From an uncultured Planctomycetales bacterium (lineage in GTDB: Bacteria; Planctomycetota; Planctomycetia; Pirellulales; S012-138): a stretch of 64,000 bases of DNA. The DNA is taken from assembly GCA_937982665.1 (NCBI GenBank), contig CALJLD010000164.1, forward strand, positions 1 through 64,000, given 5' to 3'. How positions within the stretch are numbered: the stretch's first letter is position 1; every line of letters begins with the position of its first letter. Under the pieces are notes generated by a model. The model was given only the letters and a program-made list of their open reading frames with translations, was not told the DNA's origin and made no database searches. Position numbers and translations under genes: made by a program. Positions 16,498 through 24,859 of this stretch are shown piece after piece.

Positions 16498-17213
16498 AGT
16501 TTCCATCTGCGATAGGCAACAAAGCCCACGCAGCATCCAATCAAACTCCAGATCATCAATGTCGATTGCTCTGGCACGGCGACGAGCGCGATGTCATCGA
16601 AAAAGACATTTGTTGCTAGATCTGTGGTATCAGTGTCCCCTCGATAAGTTCCCCGGAGTTCAAGCCGGAAGATTGACGGGACAAAGTTCAGGTTCGTCAG
16701 GTCCACAATAAAACTGAATTGCGTCCACTGACCGATTGAGGTCGCAAAAGACAGGCCAGTTGTCATTGAGCTCATTGTCTGAGCGGAGTTGATGACGCTG
16801 AGAATGACGCGTGCGGTATCTTCAGTTCCTGTCTGGAACCAACCTGTCACCTTCAACGCATCCGCTCCAGCTGGGATGTCGCCTCGCTGTCGCAGGAAGA
16901 CACGGTCTCCAAAGCCTGGTCCGCCGGACGAGGCCGAATCAGCTTCGCCGACACTGAAGAACCGCTGGCCGCTATGCGGGGTCACAACAGAGCTGTCAGG
17001 CAGCACATGTGTGGCGACCGACCTCACCAAGTTAGTGGGCGAAGCGCCAGATGAAATTGGTGAGGGCACAACGCCGGGGCCCCATTCGGGGAACACCATC
17101 GGCGGGTGATCTTCCGCGCCTGGGTTGAGCAGAAGATTGGCATCCGCAGGCGCGGCCCAAGCCAAGACTGCTAAGAGACAACAAGTGACAATTGTCACGT
17201 TCTTTCGGTTCAT
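16476..17213 (-). CDS. PEP-CTERM-like exported protein, paralogue 2
   Basis: 245 residues from the ATG at 17213, preceded by GAGG; an upstream ATG would bury the signal peptide. Signal peptide residues 1-24, then ANLLLNPGAE at the mature N-terminus, a galactose-binding-like beta-sandwich body (GQWTQFSFIVDL, NVFFDDIALV) and a C-terminal sorting signal: VPEQSTLMIW, a hydrophobic segment and a basic YRRWK end. This is the PEP-CTERM arrangement used for exosortase-dependent surface sorting. It is a clear paralogue of the gene 44 bases upstream, sharing the mature N-terminus and the FFDD motif. Function of the body is unknown. Confidence 0.82.
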   Translation of the reverse strand: MNRKNVTIVTCCLLAVLAWAAPADANLLLNPGAEDHPPMVFPEWGPGVVPSPISSGASPTNLVRSVATHVLPDSSVVTPHSGQRFFSVGEADSASSGGPGFGDRVFLRQRGDIPAGADALKVTGWFQTGTEDTARVILSVINSAQTMSSMTTGLSFATSIGQWTQFSFIVDLTNLNFVPSIFRLELRGTYRGDTDTTDLATNVFFDDIALVAVPEQSTLMIWSLIGCCVGFVAYRRWKLHAPAVA

Positions 17214-17257
17214 TTTTGATCCTCGTGGTGCTATCCGTAACTGCCTGCGATGACCAG

Positions 17258-18004
17258 TTAGCTCGTCGTCGCAAACAAAAGTTGCCGGTTGCGGGAGCGA
17301 TGAATCACCCAAATCCCCGCACACATGCCAAGGCAAGCCCAAACAGCGAGCGTTGAAGCCTCGGGTGTGGCGATGAGTTGCAGATCATCAAAAAAGACGT
17401 CTGTCGTCAGATCAGCACTGCCAAAATCGGTGGAGCCGTTGAAGCGGCCCCGCAACTGAACCCGCCACAAAGCGGCTTCAAATGGCAATGCGCTTAAGTC
17501 GATTTCCAATTGAAAAGCTGTCCAGGCGCCAACAGATGTCATCACACTGTTGAACACGCTGAACGTGTTGTCATTCGTCGCGTTAATCACGGTCAGAATG
17601 ACTTCAGCGGTGTCTGGCCCAAGCGTTTGGAACACGCCAGTGAGGGTCAGTAACTGGCTACTGTCGGGCAAAGTGCCGTCCTGAACCAATCGCAGCCGAT
17701 CCCCAATGCCGTCGCCGTCACCGCTCAACGGAGCGGAATCGGCGCGAGCTGAGTTTGCCTCGGCCAGGCTGAAGAAGAAGCTGCCTGCGGCGGGCGAAAC
17801 AGGGCCATGCACGCCAACAGCATCAATGATGTCAAAAATGGACTCACCTGACGCTGGCGCGCCAGGCAGACTTGAGACGCCCCATTCAGGAGCAACAGCT
17901 CCCGTCTCGGCGCCGGGGTTTAGCAGCAAATTGGCATTCGCTGTCGCACAAAGTGCGGCCATGACAGCTATCGCCAGGAAGAAATACCGTTTCAAAAACA
18001 TCAT
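17258..18004 (-). CDS. PEP-CTERM-like exported protein, paralogue 1
   Basis: 248 residues: signal peptide (FFLAIAVMAALCATANA), mature ANLLLNPGAE, a beta-sandwich body with TGVFQTLGPDTAEVILTVIN and DVFFDDLQLI, then TPEASTLAVW plus a hydrophobic segment and a basic tail, a PEP-CTERM-like sorting signal. It is the first gene of a two-gene operon with its paralogue. Both show the same domain order, so tandem duplication is the simplest origin. Two adjacent ATGs (18004, 18001) could serve as start. Confidence 0.82.
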   Translation of the reverse strand: MMFLKRYFFLAIAVMAALCATANANLLLNPGAETGAVAPEWGVSSLPGAPASGESIFDIIDAVGVHGPVSPAAGSFFFSLAEANSARADSAPLSGDGDGIGDRLRLVQDGTLPDSSQLLTLTGVFQTLGPDTAEVILTVINATNDNTFSVFNSVMTSVGAWTAFQLEIDLSALPFEAALWRVQLRGRFNGSTDFGSADLTTDVFFDDLQLIATPEASTLAVWACLGMCAGIWVIHRSRNRQLLFATTS

Positions 18005-18293
18005 AGGTGTCCGTCTCTAACGAACGATTGCCGGCTCTAGGAAAACCAGCGGCACCCTCACGGGTGACGTGCGCTTTGGATCGACTCGCCTGCACCGTTG
18101 AGCATCTTGTTCAAGGTGATCCTCTTCGCTCCGTCGATGCCGGCTCCAAAACTGTTGGACCTCAATTCATCCGGAATCAAGGAAACTCTTTGATGTGAGT
18201 CATGTGAGTCGTGGCTCGTTATACACCTCAACAATTCGCTTGCAACAAATTACTCACAAATTTGGCGGGAATTGTCGATCTTTTTCAACAACA

Positions 18294-18346
18294 GTGCGCT
18301 CATAACAAACTCATATGAAACTCATATGTGCATATAATGAGCGCAC
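18294..18346. repeat. 10-bp inverted repeat enclosing a perfect 11-bp tandem repeat
   Basis: GTGCGCTCAT (18294-18303) and ATGAGCGCAC (18337-18346) are perfect reverse complements. In the 33-base loop AAACTCATATG occurs twice back to back (18307-18317 and 18318-18328), one helical turn apart. Confidence 0.8.
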
Positions 18347-18379
18347 AACGATCGGGCTCGGACCATCGCGCTCTTTTTT
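18339..18379 (+). terminator. Orphan terminator-like hairpin that competes with the upstream inverted repeat
   Basis: GAGCG (18339-18343) with CGCTC (18369-18373) and inner CGAT (18349-18352) with ATCG (18365-18368) form a bulged stem, followed by six thymines (18374-18379). The left arm is the same GAGCGC used by the 18294-18346 inverted repeat, so the two structures cannot form together. A further perfect hairpin ACCATCGC/GCGATGGT (18362-18369, 18381-18388) overlaps the right arm and the T run. Confidence 0.55.
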
Positions 18380-19258
18380 GGCGATGGTGAGTACAACCGC
18401 GCTTTCACGTAAGCTTTATCTAGTTGGGAGGTTGTGTTGCGCTACTTCATTGGCAGCCTCCTTTGGCCAAGAGCACAGGATCGTTGTTGTGCGAGAACGC
18501 CATTGCGATGGCGTGTTTCGTCGAGGTGAGCAGTCCGCTTGTGCTTTGGGCCCACGGAATGCGCGCGTGCACCGCGCGGACATGTGTTTGCTTGAATGCG
18601 TCCATCGACCTGGTGATTGAATGAGGTGACTTTCCTTGTCTAAACCGCTCGCATGCACGGATGAGTGCTTACCAGCGGGCGATTGAGCTATGCGCTCAAG
18701 CGCTTTGTGCGATCCGTCTCTCCGCGGCGCGTACCGCCAGCGGCTGATGGAATTGCGAAAGCGCGAACCCTCGGTTCATCGCCTTGTTCGCAAGACCATC
18801 GGTTTCCAGTCGTGGTTGGCCGGCGCGTGTGTTCGCGCGATCGGCATTCAGGGAATGCGCAGCTCCGCGCGCATTCCCAATTGAGAAAAGGGGCCCATGT
18901 CTAGGCACCCGCCAAAGCCGCGCAAGCGAAGCGTGTCGCGGCAGGTGGCAAATGAGTTGGCGCAAAGCGCGTTGGCAGCCAGCGTGACCAACACGTGTGG
19001 TACAGCTCAGCTGGCTTTGAATGGCGGCGCGCGACAGGATTGGTCGCAGCGCAAGATTTGGCAGTGGGCGCAGCTCCGCGCCACAATGTGCAAAACAACG
19101 GGAAGTGGTTGGCGAAGCAACGCCAAACCAATGCAACCGAAGATTCGTCGGTTGGTTGTAGCACTTGATTTGTTGCGCTTCCGTCGCGCATAGGTCACAG
19201 CGGCCGAACATGGATCCTCCAAGTTCGCGATTTCGGGCTAGTCACTCCCCTGCATAGG

Positions 19259-19322
19259 TGCCGCTGAAACACCTCCCCGTTGGGATTTCAACCCGCGAGC
19301 ATCCTAGGGTGTTCTCCCGGCA
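19259..19322 (+). ncRNA. Candidate structured RNA element upstream of operon B
   Basis: Nested pairings TGCCG (19259-19263) with CGGCA (19318-19322), AACACC (19268-19273) with GGTGTT (19308-19313), and an inner GTTG/CAAC hairpin (19279-19292) could fold into one compact RNA, followed by AAAAAACCCCCC. It is 215 bases before operon B. I do not recognise a known riboswitch class; pairings were found by eye and may be chance. Confidence 0.25.
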
Positions 19323-19536
19323 GAAAAAACCCCCCAATCGGTGTATGCATGCTAGCACGTAAAGTCAGGCTAGTTTGCCATCGTCACGTGCGCAAATTTG
19401 TTGCAAAGCCTTTCCACACCGATACAATCGCCGACGTTTCACGAGTTTGCGCGGCTGGCAACGTTCGTTGGATGTCTCAATCCCACCGAAACCGCAGCCC
19501 GCTTGAATTTCCTCGCAAATATTGAGGTCCCTTCGC

Positions 19537-20181
19537 ATGAAGGAAGACATACGCCAGGAGTTGCGTTCACAAACGCGCAAACGCGGCAGCGGCTTCAATC
19601 GTCGTGATTTCCTCAAAGGCTCCGGTGCCGCGGCGGCCGCAACCGCGCTTTCGCAAACCGCGGGCGTTTTGGAAGGATCGCCCGGATCGTCGAGTTCCGT
19701 CATTGGGCCGGAAATTCAGCAGATGACGCTCAACGTCAACGGGCAGAACCATGAAGTCCGTGCCGAAACACGCACGACATTGCTTGAGGTTTTGCGCTAT
19801 CAACTGAAACTCACCGGCGCAAAGCCGGTCGCATCGGACGCCAGTTGCGGTGGAAGTACGGTTTGGATTGATGATCGTCTGGCCAGTGCAGGCTCGACTC
19901 TTGCCGTTGAATGTGCCGGCAAGAAAGTCCGCACAGTCGAAAGCTTGGGGGGCGAATCGCCGGATGCAGTTCCGCAGGCGTTTGTGAATAACGATGCTCA
20001 GCAATGCGGGTTTTGTACGCCGGGCTTTGTCGTTGCGGTCCGTGCTTTCTTAGATGCCAACCCCAATGCGACAGAAGAACAGATTCGCAGCGGGATCAAC
20101 GGCAACCTTTGCCGTTGCGGAACATACGCCAACGTGATTGAAGCAGCTCTCGAAGTGGTCAAAGGAGGTTCCCGTGGCTGA
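19537..20181 (+). CDS. Tat-exported Fe-S subunit of molybdenum hydroxylase with one degenerate cluster (operon B)
   Basis: 214 residues, ATG at 19537 with GAGG nine bases upstream. A Tat signal (NRRDFLKGSGAAAAATALS, about residues 22-40) comes first; the partner subunits have none, so the complex is probably exported as one through this subunit. The C-terminal cluster is intact: Cys157, Cys160, Cys192, Cys194 (CGFCTPG, CRCGTY). In the ferredoxin-type domain the four expected Cys positions read Ala99, Cys104, Ser107 and Gly119 (ASDASCGGSTV then SAGST), so three of four ligands are missing and the distal [2Fe-2S] cluster cannot form normally. The gene overlaps the next one by eight bases. Confidence 0.88.
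   Translation: MKEDIRQELRSQTRKRGSGFNRRDFLKGSGAAAAATALSQTAGVLEGSPGSSSSVIGPEIQQMTLNVNGQNHEVRAETRTTLLEVLRYQLKLTGAKPVASDASCGGSTVWIDDRLASAGSTLAVECAGKKVRTVESLGGESPDAVPQAFVNNDAQQCGFCTPGFVVAVRAFLDANPNATEEQIRSGINGNLCRCGTYANVIEAALEVVKGGSRG
20161..20167 (+). promoter_or_regulatory. Ribosome-binding site deciding the Moco subunit start
   Basis: AAAGGAGG inside the end of the Fe-S subunit gene, six bases before GTG at 20174. It argues for GTG over the in-frame ATG at 20138 and for translational coupling of the two subunits. Confidence 0.75.
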
Positions 20182-22369
20182 AGTATTCTGGCCTGCTCAG
20201 GGCTCGGCGGCATTACTCGGTGGCGAACACAATCGCGTTGATGGGCTCGCCAAAAGCACTGGCGTTGCAAAGTACGCCTATGACATTGCGCCGGACAACA
20301 TGCTCATCGCCCAGGCGTTGAGTTGCCCGCACGCGCACGCAAATATTCGTGCAATTGACTTGACCGCCGCGCAAAACGTGGCTGGTGTCGTCGCGGTGGA
20401 ACCGCTCAAGGCCGAAGGTGACGAAGTCCGCTGGGAAGGCGATTTGGTCGCGGTTGTTGCGGCCGAGTCCGAAGCCGCCTGCGCCGAAGGCCTGGCCGCG
20501 ATAAAGGTCGACTATGAAGTTCTGGATCACTACGTAGATGATGCGGATCTCGACGCCGCGACTGGAGCCGATGCCACTCGCCCCGCTGGCAGCAATACGC
20601 AAAAAGCAGATGCTGACGCGGAAGAAGATGCCGAGTTCGAGCGATTGTTCGGCGAAGCAGCCGTGACTTTCGAGGCCGACTATGGCATCCACGTCATCAC
20701 ACACATGTGCCTGGAGACGCACGGATCCACGTGCGAATGGAATGACAATAAGTTGACGTCGCACTTGTCCACGCAAAACGTCTCTGGCACCGCCGGGCAA
20801 ATTGCTGGTCCGCTCGAATTGACCGCGCAGGATGTGACCGTCCATTGCGATTACGTTGGCGGTGGCTTCGGTAGCAAGTTCGCGGCTGATGCCTGGGGAG
20901 TCACGTGCGCTCAATTAGCCAAGAACACCGGGCGTCCGGTCAAGTACATGTTGACTCGCAGCCAGGAACTTAAGAACGCCGGCAATCGGCCATCGGGTTT
21001 CATTCACGTCAAAGTTGGCGCGAAAGATGATGGCTTCGTGAATGTGTGGGACTCTTCGCATTGGGGAACCAACGGCCCGTCCGGGGCACCCGTCAGTCAG
21101 AACTTTATTCCCTATGTGTTTGATCCGCCCAACCGTCGCAGGGTTGCAACCGGCATTCGCACAAATTCCTCGCCAGCACGCGCGTGGCGGGCACCCAATC
21201 ACCCGCAATGTTGTGCCATCACGCAAACCGCATATGACGATGTCGCGCGGCATTTGGGGTTGGATAGCTACGACGTCTTCCTGCGAAACCTGTCGACAGT
21301 TGGCGAACGCGCCGCCGTTTACGAAGAGCAAATGAAGCTGGGCGCTCAGCTGATGGATTGGAAGGCCAAGTGGCATCCGCACGGCAAGGGGCCAAAAGAC
21401 GGTTCCGTTGTCAGCGGTCTTGGCATGGCCATTCACACTTGGGGTGGTGGGCCGCACAACTCGCGCGCCACTTGCAAGATCTATCCCGATGGCGGCGTTG
21501 AGGTCTTCCTTGGCAGCCAAGACTTGGGGACTGGCACCAGAACCGTGATTGGTCTGGTTGTCGCCGAGACACTCGGCCTCGAACTCAATCAGGTCAAAGT
21601 CAACATTGGGTCGTCAGAGTATCCGGCCAGCGGACCTTCTGGCGGCAGCACCACAGTTGGCGGCGTCAGCGAATCAACTCGTCGCGCGGCTACTGCGGCC
21701 TTGAACGAACTGTTCGCCAAAGTCGCTGTTCAACTCGAAGCGAATGCAGACGATTTGGAAGCCACCGGCGGAAAGATCCAAGTCAAAGGCAACCAAAACC
21801 GCAATATCGCCTGGAAAGACGCCTGCAACCAAATCGGCATGGGCCCAATTGAAGCCCAAGGCGAATACCAAGGCGGCGTCACCTATCCCCGCGATTACGA
21901 AGGCAAGCGCCTGACGGACAATGGTGTTGCCGGAGTCCAGATGGCGGAAGTCGCCGTCGATACGGAGACCGGCATCGTCAAAATGCGGAAGTTCGTTGCC
22001 GTTCAGGACATCGGCTTGATTATCAATCGCAAGACGGCCCGCAGCCAGATCTATGGCGCCGCCATCATGGGCATTGCTTATGCCTTGTTTGAAGAGCGGA
22101 TCATGGACAAGGCCAGCGGCGCGTTTGTGAATGCGGAACTTTCCGATTACAAGCTGCCGCGGATGGGCGATGTCGGCGAGATTGTTGTTGAACTCTACGA
22201 ACCGGAGAGTGAATACAACCGCGGCGTGATTGGCTTGGGCGAACCGCCAGTCATTTCGCCGGGTGCGGCAATCTCCAACGCCGTGTGCAATGCACTTGGC
22301 ATTCGCGTGCCCGTTTTGCCCATGACACCTCAGCGTGTGTTGGAAGCCATTTCGGCAGCCAATCCCTAA
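20174..22369 (+). CDS. Moco-binding large subunit of a xanthine-dehydrogenase-family enzyme (operon B)
   Basis: 731 residues from GTG. The N-terminal a/b hammerhead domain (RVDGLAKSTGVAKYAYDI, WEGDLVAVVAAES) is followed by the Moco domain with VGGGFGSKFAAD, an RAWRAPNHPQ motif, GSQDLGTGTRTVI, GPSGGSTTVGGVSEST and the catalytic Glu in VIGLGEPPVISPGAAISNAV. No signal peptide; export would depend on the Tat signal of the Fe-S subunit. The Gly-rich QDLGTGT loop and the ordering of subunits resemble aerobic CO-dehydrogenase/xanthine-dehydrogenase relatives but the CODH active-site loop is not evident. Substrate unknown. Overlaps the preceding gene by eight bases. Confidence 0.92.
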   Translation: MAEVFWPAQGSAALLGGEHNRVDGLAKSTGVAKYAYDIAPDNMLIAQALSCPHAHANIRAIDLTAAQNVAGVVAVEPLKAEGDEVRWEGDLVAVVAAESEAACAEGLAAIKVDYEVLDHYVDDADLDAATGADATRPAGSNTQKADADAEEDAEFERLFGEAAVTFEADYGIHVITHMCLETHGSTCEWNDNKLTSHLSTQNVSGTAGQIAGPLELTAQDVTVHCDYVGGGFGSKFAADAWGVTCAQLAKNTGRPVKYMLTRSQELKNAGNRPSGFIHVKVGAKDDGFVNVWDSSHWGTNGPSGAPVSQNFIPYVFDPPNRRRVATGIRTNSSPARAWRAPNHPQCCAITQTAYDDVARHLGLDSYDVFLRNLSTVGERAAVYEEQMKLGAQLMDWKAKWHPHGKGPKDGSVVSGLGMAIHTWGGGPHNSRATCKIYPDGGVEVFLGSQDLGTGTRTVIGLVVAETLGLELNQVKVNIGSSEYPASGPSGGSTTVGGVSESTRRAATAALNELFAKVAVQLEANADDLEATGGKIQVKGNQNRNIAWKDACNQIGMGPIEAQGEYQGGVTYPRDYEGKRLTDNGVAGVQMAEVAVDTETGIVKMRKFVAVQDIGLIINRKTARSQIYGAAIMGIAYALFEERIMDKASGAFVNAELSDYKLPRMGDVGEIVVELYEPESEYNRGVIGLGEPPVISPGAAISNAVCNALGIRVPVLPMTPQRVLEAISAANP

Positions 22370-22448
22370 CCTACCTCAGCAACTTCGCGCACGAATTCAG
22401 TCGCAAGACTTCCAAATACAAGCTCCAAATACATAGCGAGACTCTGCT

Positions 22449-23459
22449 ATGCGACCATTTGAATACGCGGCTCCCAGAACAGAAGCCGAAGCTGTTGGCT
22501 TGCTGGCAGCCAAGGACCGGCAAACCGAGATTCTTGCCGGCGGAACGGATTTGATCGGCTTGATGAAGCAGATGATCGTCACGCCTTCGCGCGTGGTGAA
22601 CATCAAGGAAATCCCCTCCATGCAGGGCGTTTCACAAACGTCCGAGGGGATTCTGATTGGAGCCGCCACGCGGCTGGAAGACATCGCTAGGGCAACCTTG
22701 CTGGCCCCGTACCCCGCCCTCGCGGACGCCATCGCAGGAATTGATAGCCAGCAATGGCAAGCTCAAAGCACCTTGGGCGGAGAGCTGCTGCAGCGTCCAC
22801 GCTGTTGGTATTTCCGTTCCGGAGCTGGTTTGCTCGCACAGAACGGGCAAAAAGTTGCGGCAGGTGACAGTCGGTTCCATGCGATCTTCGCAAACTCCGG
22901 TCCGGCAAAGTTCGTAAGTGCCACGCGGCTGGCCCCGGCGCTCATTTGTCTCGGAGCGAAGGCGAGAATCCTGAAGCCCGGCAAAGAGGATCCGGAAAGC
23001 GATGATCCCGAAACGCAAACATGTCTCGTGTCGGAACTCTATCGAACGCCGCGCGATGAGTCGCAGCGGGAGAATGTGCTCAGCCAGGGCCAACTGGTCA
23101 CGCACATTTTGATCCCGCACGGCAAAGAACTGGCGAACGCAACGTACGAAGTTCGCCACGGTTCCGGCCCCGAGGCTCCATTGGTGACCGCTGCTGCCGC
23201 ACTGCGGATTGAAGCAGGCATAGTTACTGATGCGAAAGTTGTCCTCAGCCAGGTTGCCCCGCAACCCTGGAACAGCCGCGAAGCCGCGGAATCGATCATC
23301 GGCCGGCCGGTCGATCTTGTTACCGCGGAAGAGGCCGGACGCATGGCCGTCGCAGCCGCGTCACCGCTCAAAGACAATCGCTACAAAGTGCAGCTTGCCG
23401 CCGTGGCGGTCAAGCGCGCCATCCTCAAAGCCGCTGGCCAGCCCACGGGAGGAATCTAA
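22449..23459 (+). CDS. FAD-binding subunit of a xanthine-dehydrogenase-family enzyme (operon B)
   Basis: 336 residues. The FAD-binding motif of the CoxM/XdhB family is visible at the N-terminus (ILAGGTDLIGLMKQ) and in STLGGELLQRPRCWYFRSG with the later FHAIFANSGPAKFV, a pattern of medium subunits that carry the LQRPRCWYF insertion. The C-terminal third fits the CO-dehydrogenase flavoprotein C-terminal domain. It completes the three-subunit enzyme with the two preceding genes (79-base gap). How electrons cross to this flavin is unclear because the Fe-S subunit lacks most ligands of its distal cluster. Confidence 0.92.
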   Translation: MRPFEYAAPRTEAEAVGLLAAKDRQTEILAGGTDLIGLMKQMIVTPSRVVNIKEIPSMQGVSQTSEGILIGAATRLEDIARATLLAPYPALADAIAGIDSQQWQAQSTLGGELLQRPRCWYFRSGAGLLAQNGQKVAAGDSRFHAIFANSGPAKFVSATRLAPALICLGAKARILKPGKEDPESDDPETQTCLVSELYRTPRDESQRENVLSQGQLVTHILIPHGKELANATYEVRHGSGPEAPLVTAAAALRIEAGIVTDAKVVLSQVAPQPWNSREAAESIIGRPVDLVTAEEAGRMAVAAASPLKDNRYKVQLAAVAVKRAILKAAGQPTGGI

Positions 23460-23461
23460 GC

Positions 23462-23689
23462 ATGCCCAATTCCAACCAACCATCAGAATTTGAAGTGGTT
23501 AACGGCCCCGTTTGCCGTCATTTGCTGACCAAGGCCATGTTCGTTCGCGGTGATGTTTCTGCTTACGACATCAACGAGAGCAACAGCGGTTGCTGGTGCG
23601 CGCACACGCAAAACGTCCTTGGCCCTGATGACCAGCTTGTCGAAGGCCCAGCTTGTGTGAACGGGCGCGGCTGTTTCGAATCACGCTGA
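23462..23689 (+). CDS. Small Cys-containing protein at the end of operon B
   Basis: 75 residues, ATG two bases after the preceding stop codon, so almost certainly cotranscribed and coupled. It has no signal peptide. Cysteines are at 18, 44, 46, 65 and 71, with GCWCAHTQNVLGPDDQLV as the most distinctive stretch and a C-terminal CVNGRGCFESR. I do not recognise the family. The Cys pattern suggests a metal or Fe-S site or a disulfide-rich subunit. Given its place it may be an extra subunit or an assembly factor of the molybdenum hydroxylase. Confidence 0.7.
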   Translation: MPNSNQPSEFEVVNGPVCRHLLTKAMFVRGDVSAYDINESNSGCWCAHTQNVLGPDDQLVEGPACVNGRGCFESR

Positions 23690-23783
23690 TAACACCTTGC
23701 CGGCCGTGAAGTCCGCTTGAACGTGCGTGCGTGAAAATGCACGTGCACACTGCCACTTTAGGCTCAGCTGGTTGGAGTTGTCG

Positions 23784-24851
23784 ATGGCGAACGCCTCTAC
23801 GCTGCTTCGTTCATTGATTCGTCCCTGTTTGATGCTGTGTATTTCACTCAGCATCATCACTATCTGCGCAGGTCGCGGCTATAGCCAGCGTTACAGTGGC
23901 GAGAACCGTCCCGCCGTCGAGGAAAATGACTTCACGCGTACCTTGCCACAGGGCAAATGGGAGAATAAGGCCTTAGACTCCTATCCGGAAATTGACGTCC
24001 AGTTGCAGATCCAGTTGATTAAGTCCAGTTTCACTGAAGACGCCGAGTTGGCCTTACAACTGCTCAGTCATGACAATGCTCGCGTCCGTGCCAAATATGC
24101 ACACGAGATCTGGGCTCAGCTTCACCTGGCGGAACAACAGCAAGAGCACATCCTTTGGAAGGGACGCGCGCCACTGATCAAGCAAGCGATGGAGAACCTC
24201 AATCATCCCGTGCCTGAGGTTCGTGCAACTGCCGCCGAACTGTTGTCCGTATTCGGCGAAGAGAGTTCTCCAGCTTTGGAAACGCTCGCGATCTTGCTCC
24301 GCGATGGAACGACGGTCAAAGAGAACGAGTCTGCCGCTTTGGCTTTGCTGAACATGGGCGAAGCGGCAAAGCCTGCTGCGCCTTTACTCATGTTTGCTGC
24401 ATTAGACCACATGGAACGACGAGACAGCGTCAAGTGCGCGCCCTATTGCTGTGACGCCTTGGGGAAGCTTAACTGCGCCGCGGAACTCAAGCTGATGTAT
24501 GAATCAGGCCACATTGTTGGTTCCATGTCACTGGCTGCGATGGGTTACCTGGATCCCGTTCCGGAGTTCGCACTGCAAGAGTTGTGCCGCCGTGCGGCGA
24601 CCGGCGAAGGCGCTTTGACCGGGCTGAAGGGCTTAGGCCGCGTCAGGCCAACCACGGAACGCATCGTTGCCGCTGTTTCTGAGTGCTATGACAAGTCCGA
24701 TGATCGAATGCGCTTCTATGTTGCCGTGGCACTTGAGCAACTGGAGCCCAATGCGCCGGGCCTCAAAGCGCTGGCCGAGAAGATGCTGAAGGACGACGAC
24801 GAAACGGTCCGACGAACAGCGCAAGAAGTCTTAGAGAAGATCCAAGAATAG
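23784..24851 (+). CDS. Exported HEAT-repeat protein
   Basis: 355 residues from the ATG at 23784, chosen because the signal peptide (residues 9-32) then lies at the N-terminus. From about residue 85 the sequence is a series of helical pairs typical of HEAT/PBS-lyase-type repeats (NHPVPEVRATAAELLSVFG, KDDDETVRRTAQEVLEKIQE). Such proteins are scaffolds for protein contacts. It ends eight bases from the end of the convergent mutY gene. It is the next gene after operon B but with a separate upstream gap of 94 bases, so a link to the oxidoreductase is not supported. Confidence 0.75.
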   Translation: MANASTLLRSLIRPCLMLCISLSIITICAGRGYSQRYSGENRPAVEENDFTRTLPQGKWENKALDSYPEIDVQLQIQLIKSSFTEDAELALQLLSHDNARVRAKYAHEIWAQLHLAEQQQEHILWKGRAPLIKQAMENLNHPVPEVRATAAELLSVFGEESSPALETLAILLRDGTTVKENESAALALLNMGEAAKPAAPLLMFAALDHMERRDSVKCAPYCCDALGKLNCAAELKLMYESGHIVGSMSLAAMGYLDPVPEFALQELCRRAATGEGALTGLKGLGRVRPTTERIVAAVSECYDKSDDRMRFYVAVALEQLEPNAPGLKALAEKMLKDDDETVRRTAQEVLEKIQE

Positions 24852-24859
24852 CGATGCCC

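Larger units (their letters stand above)
18005..19536. other. 1.5-kb gene-poor region
   Basis: No reading frame here has a family match, ribosome-binding site and sensible composition together; overlapping frames exist on both strands between 18660 and 19200 but look like noise. Notable contents are the repeat/terminator complex at 18294-18388, a hairpin GGGAATGCGC/GCGCATTCCC near 18852-18879, two copies of GCGCAGCTCCGCGC (about 18858 and 19068), and a nested inverted repeat at 19259-19322. It separates the PEP-CTERM operon from operon B. Confidence 0.55.

Noticed and set aside
18665..19211. Overlapping open frames on both strands (up to 171 codons)
   Set aside because: No ribosome-binding sites, no motif, odd composition and mutual overlap; they look like chance frames in GC-rich DNA.
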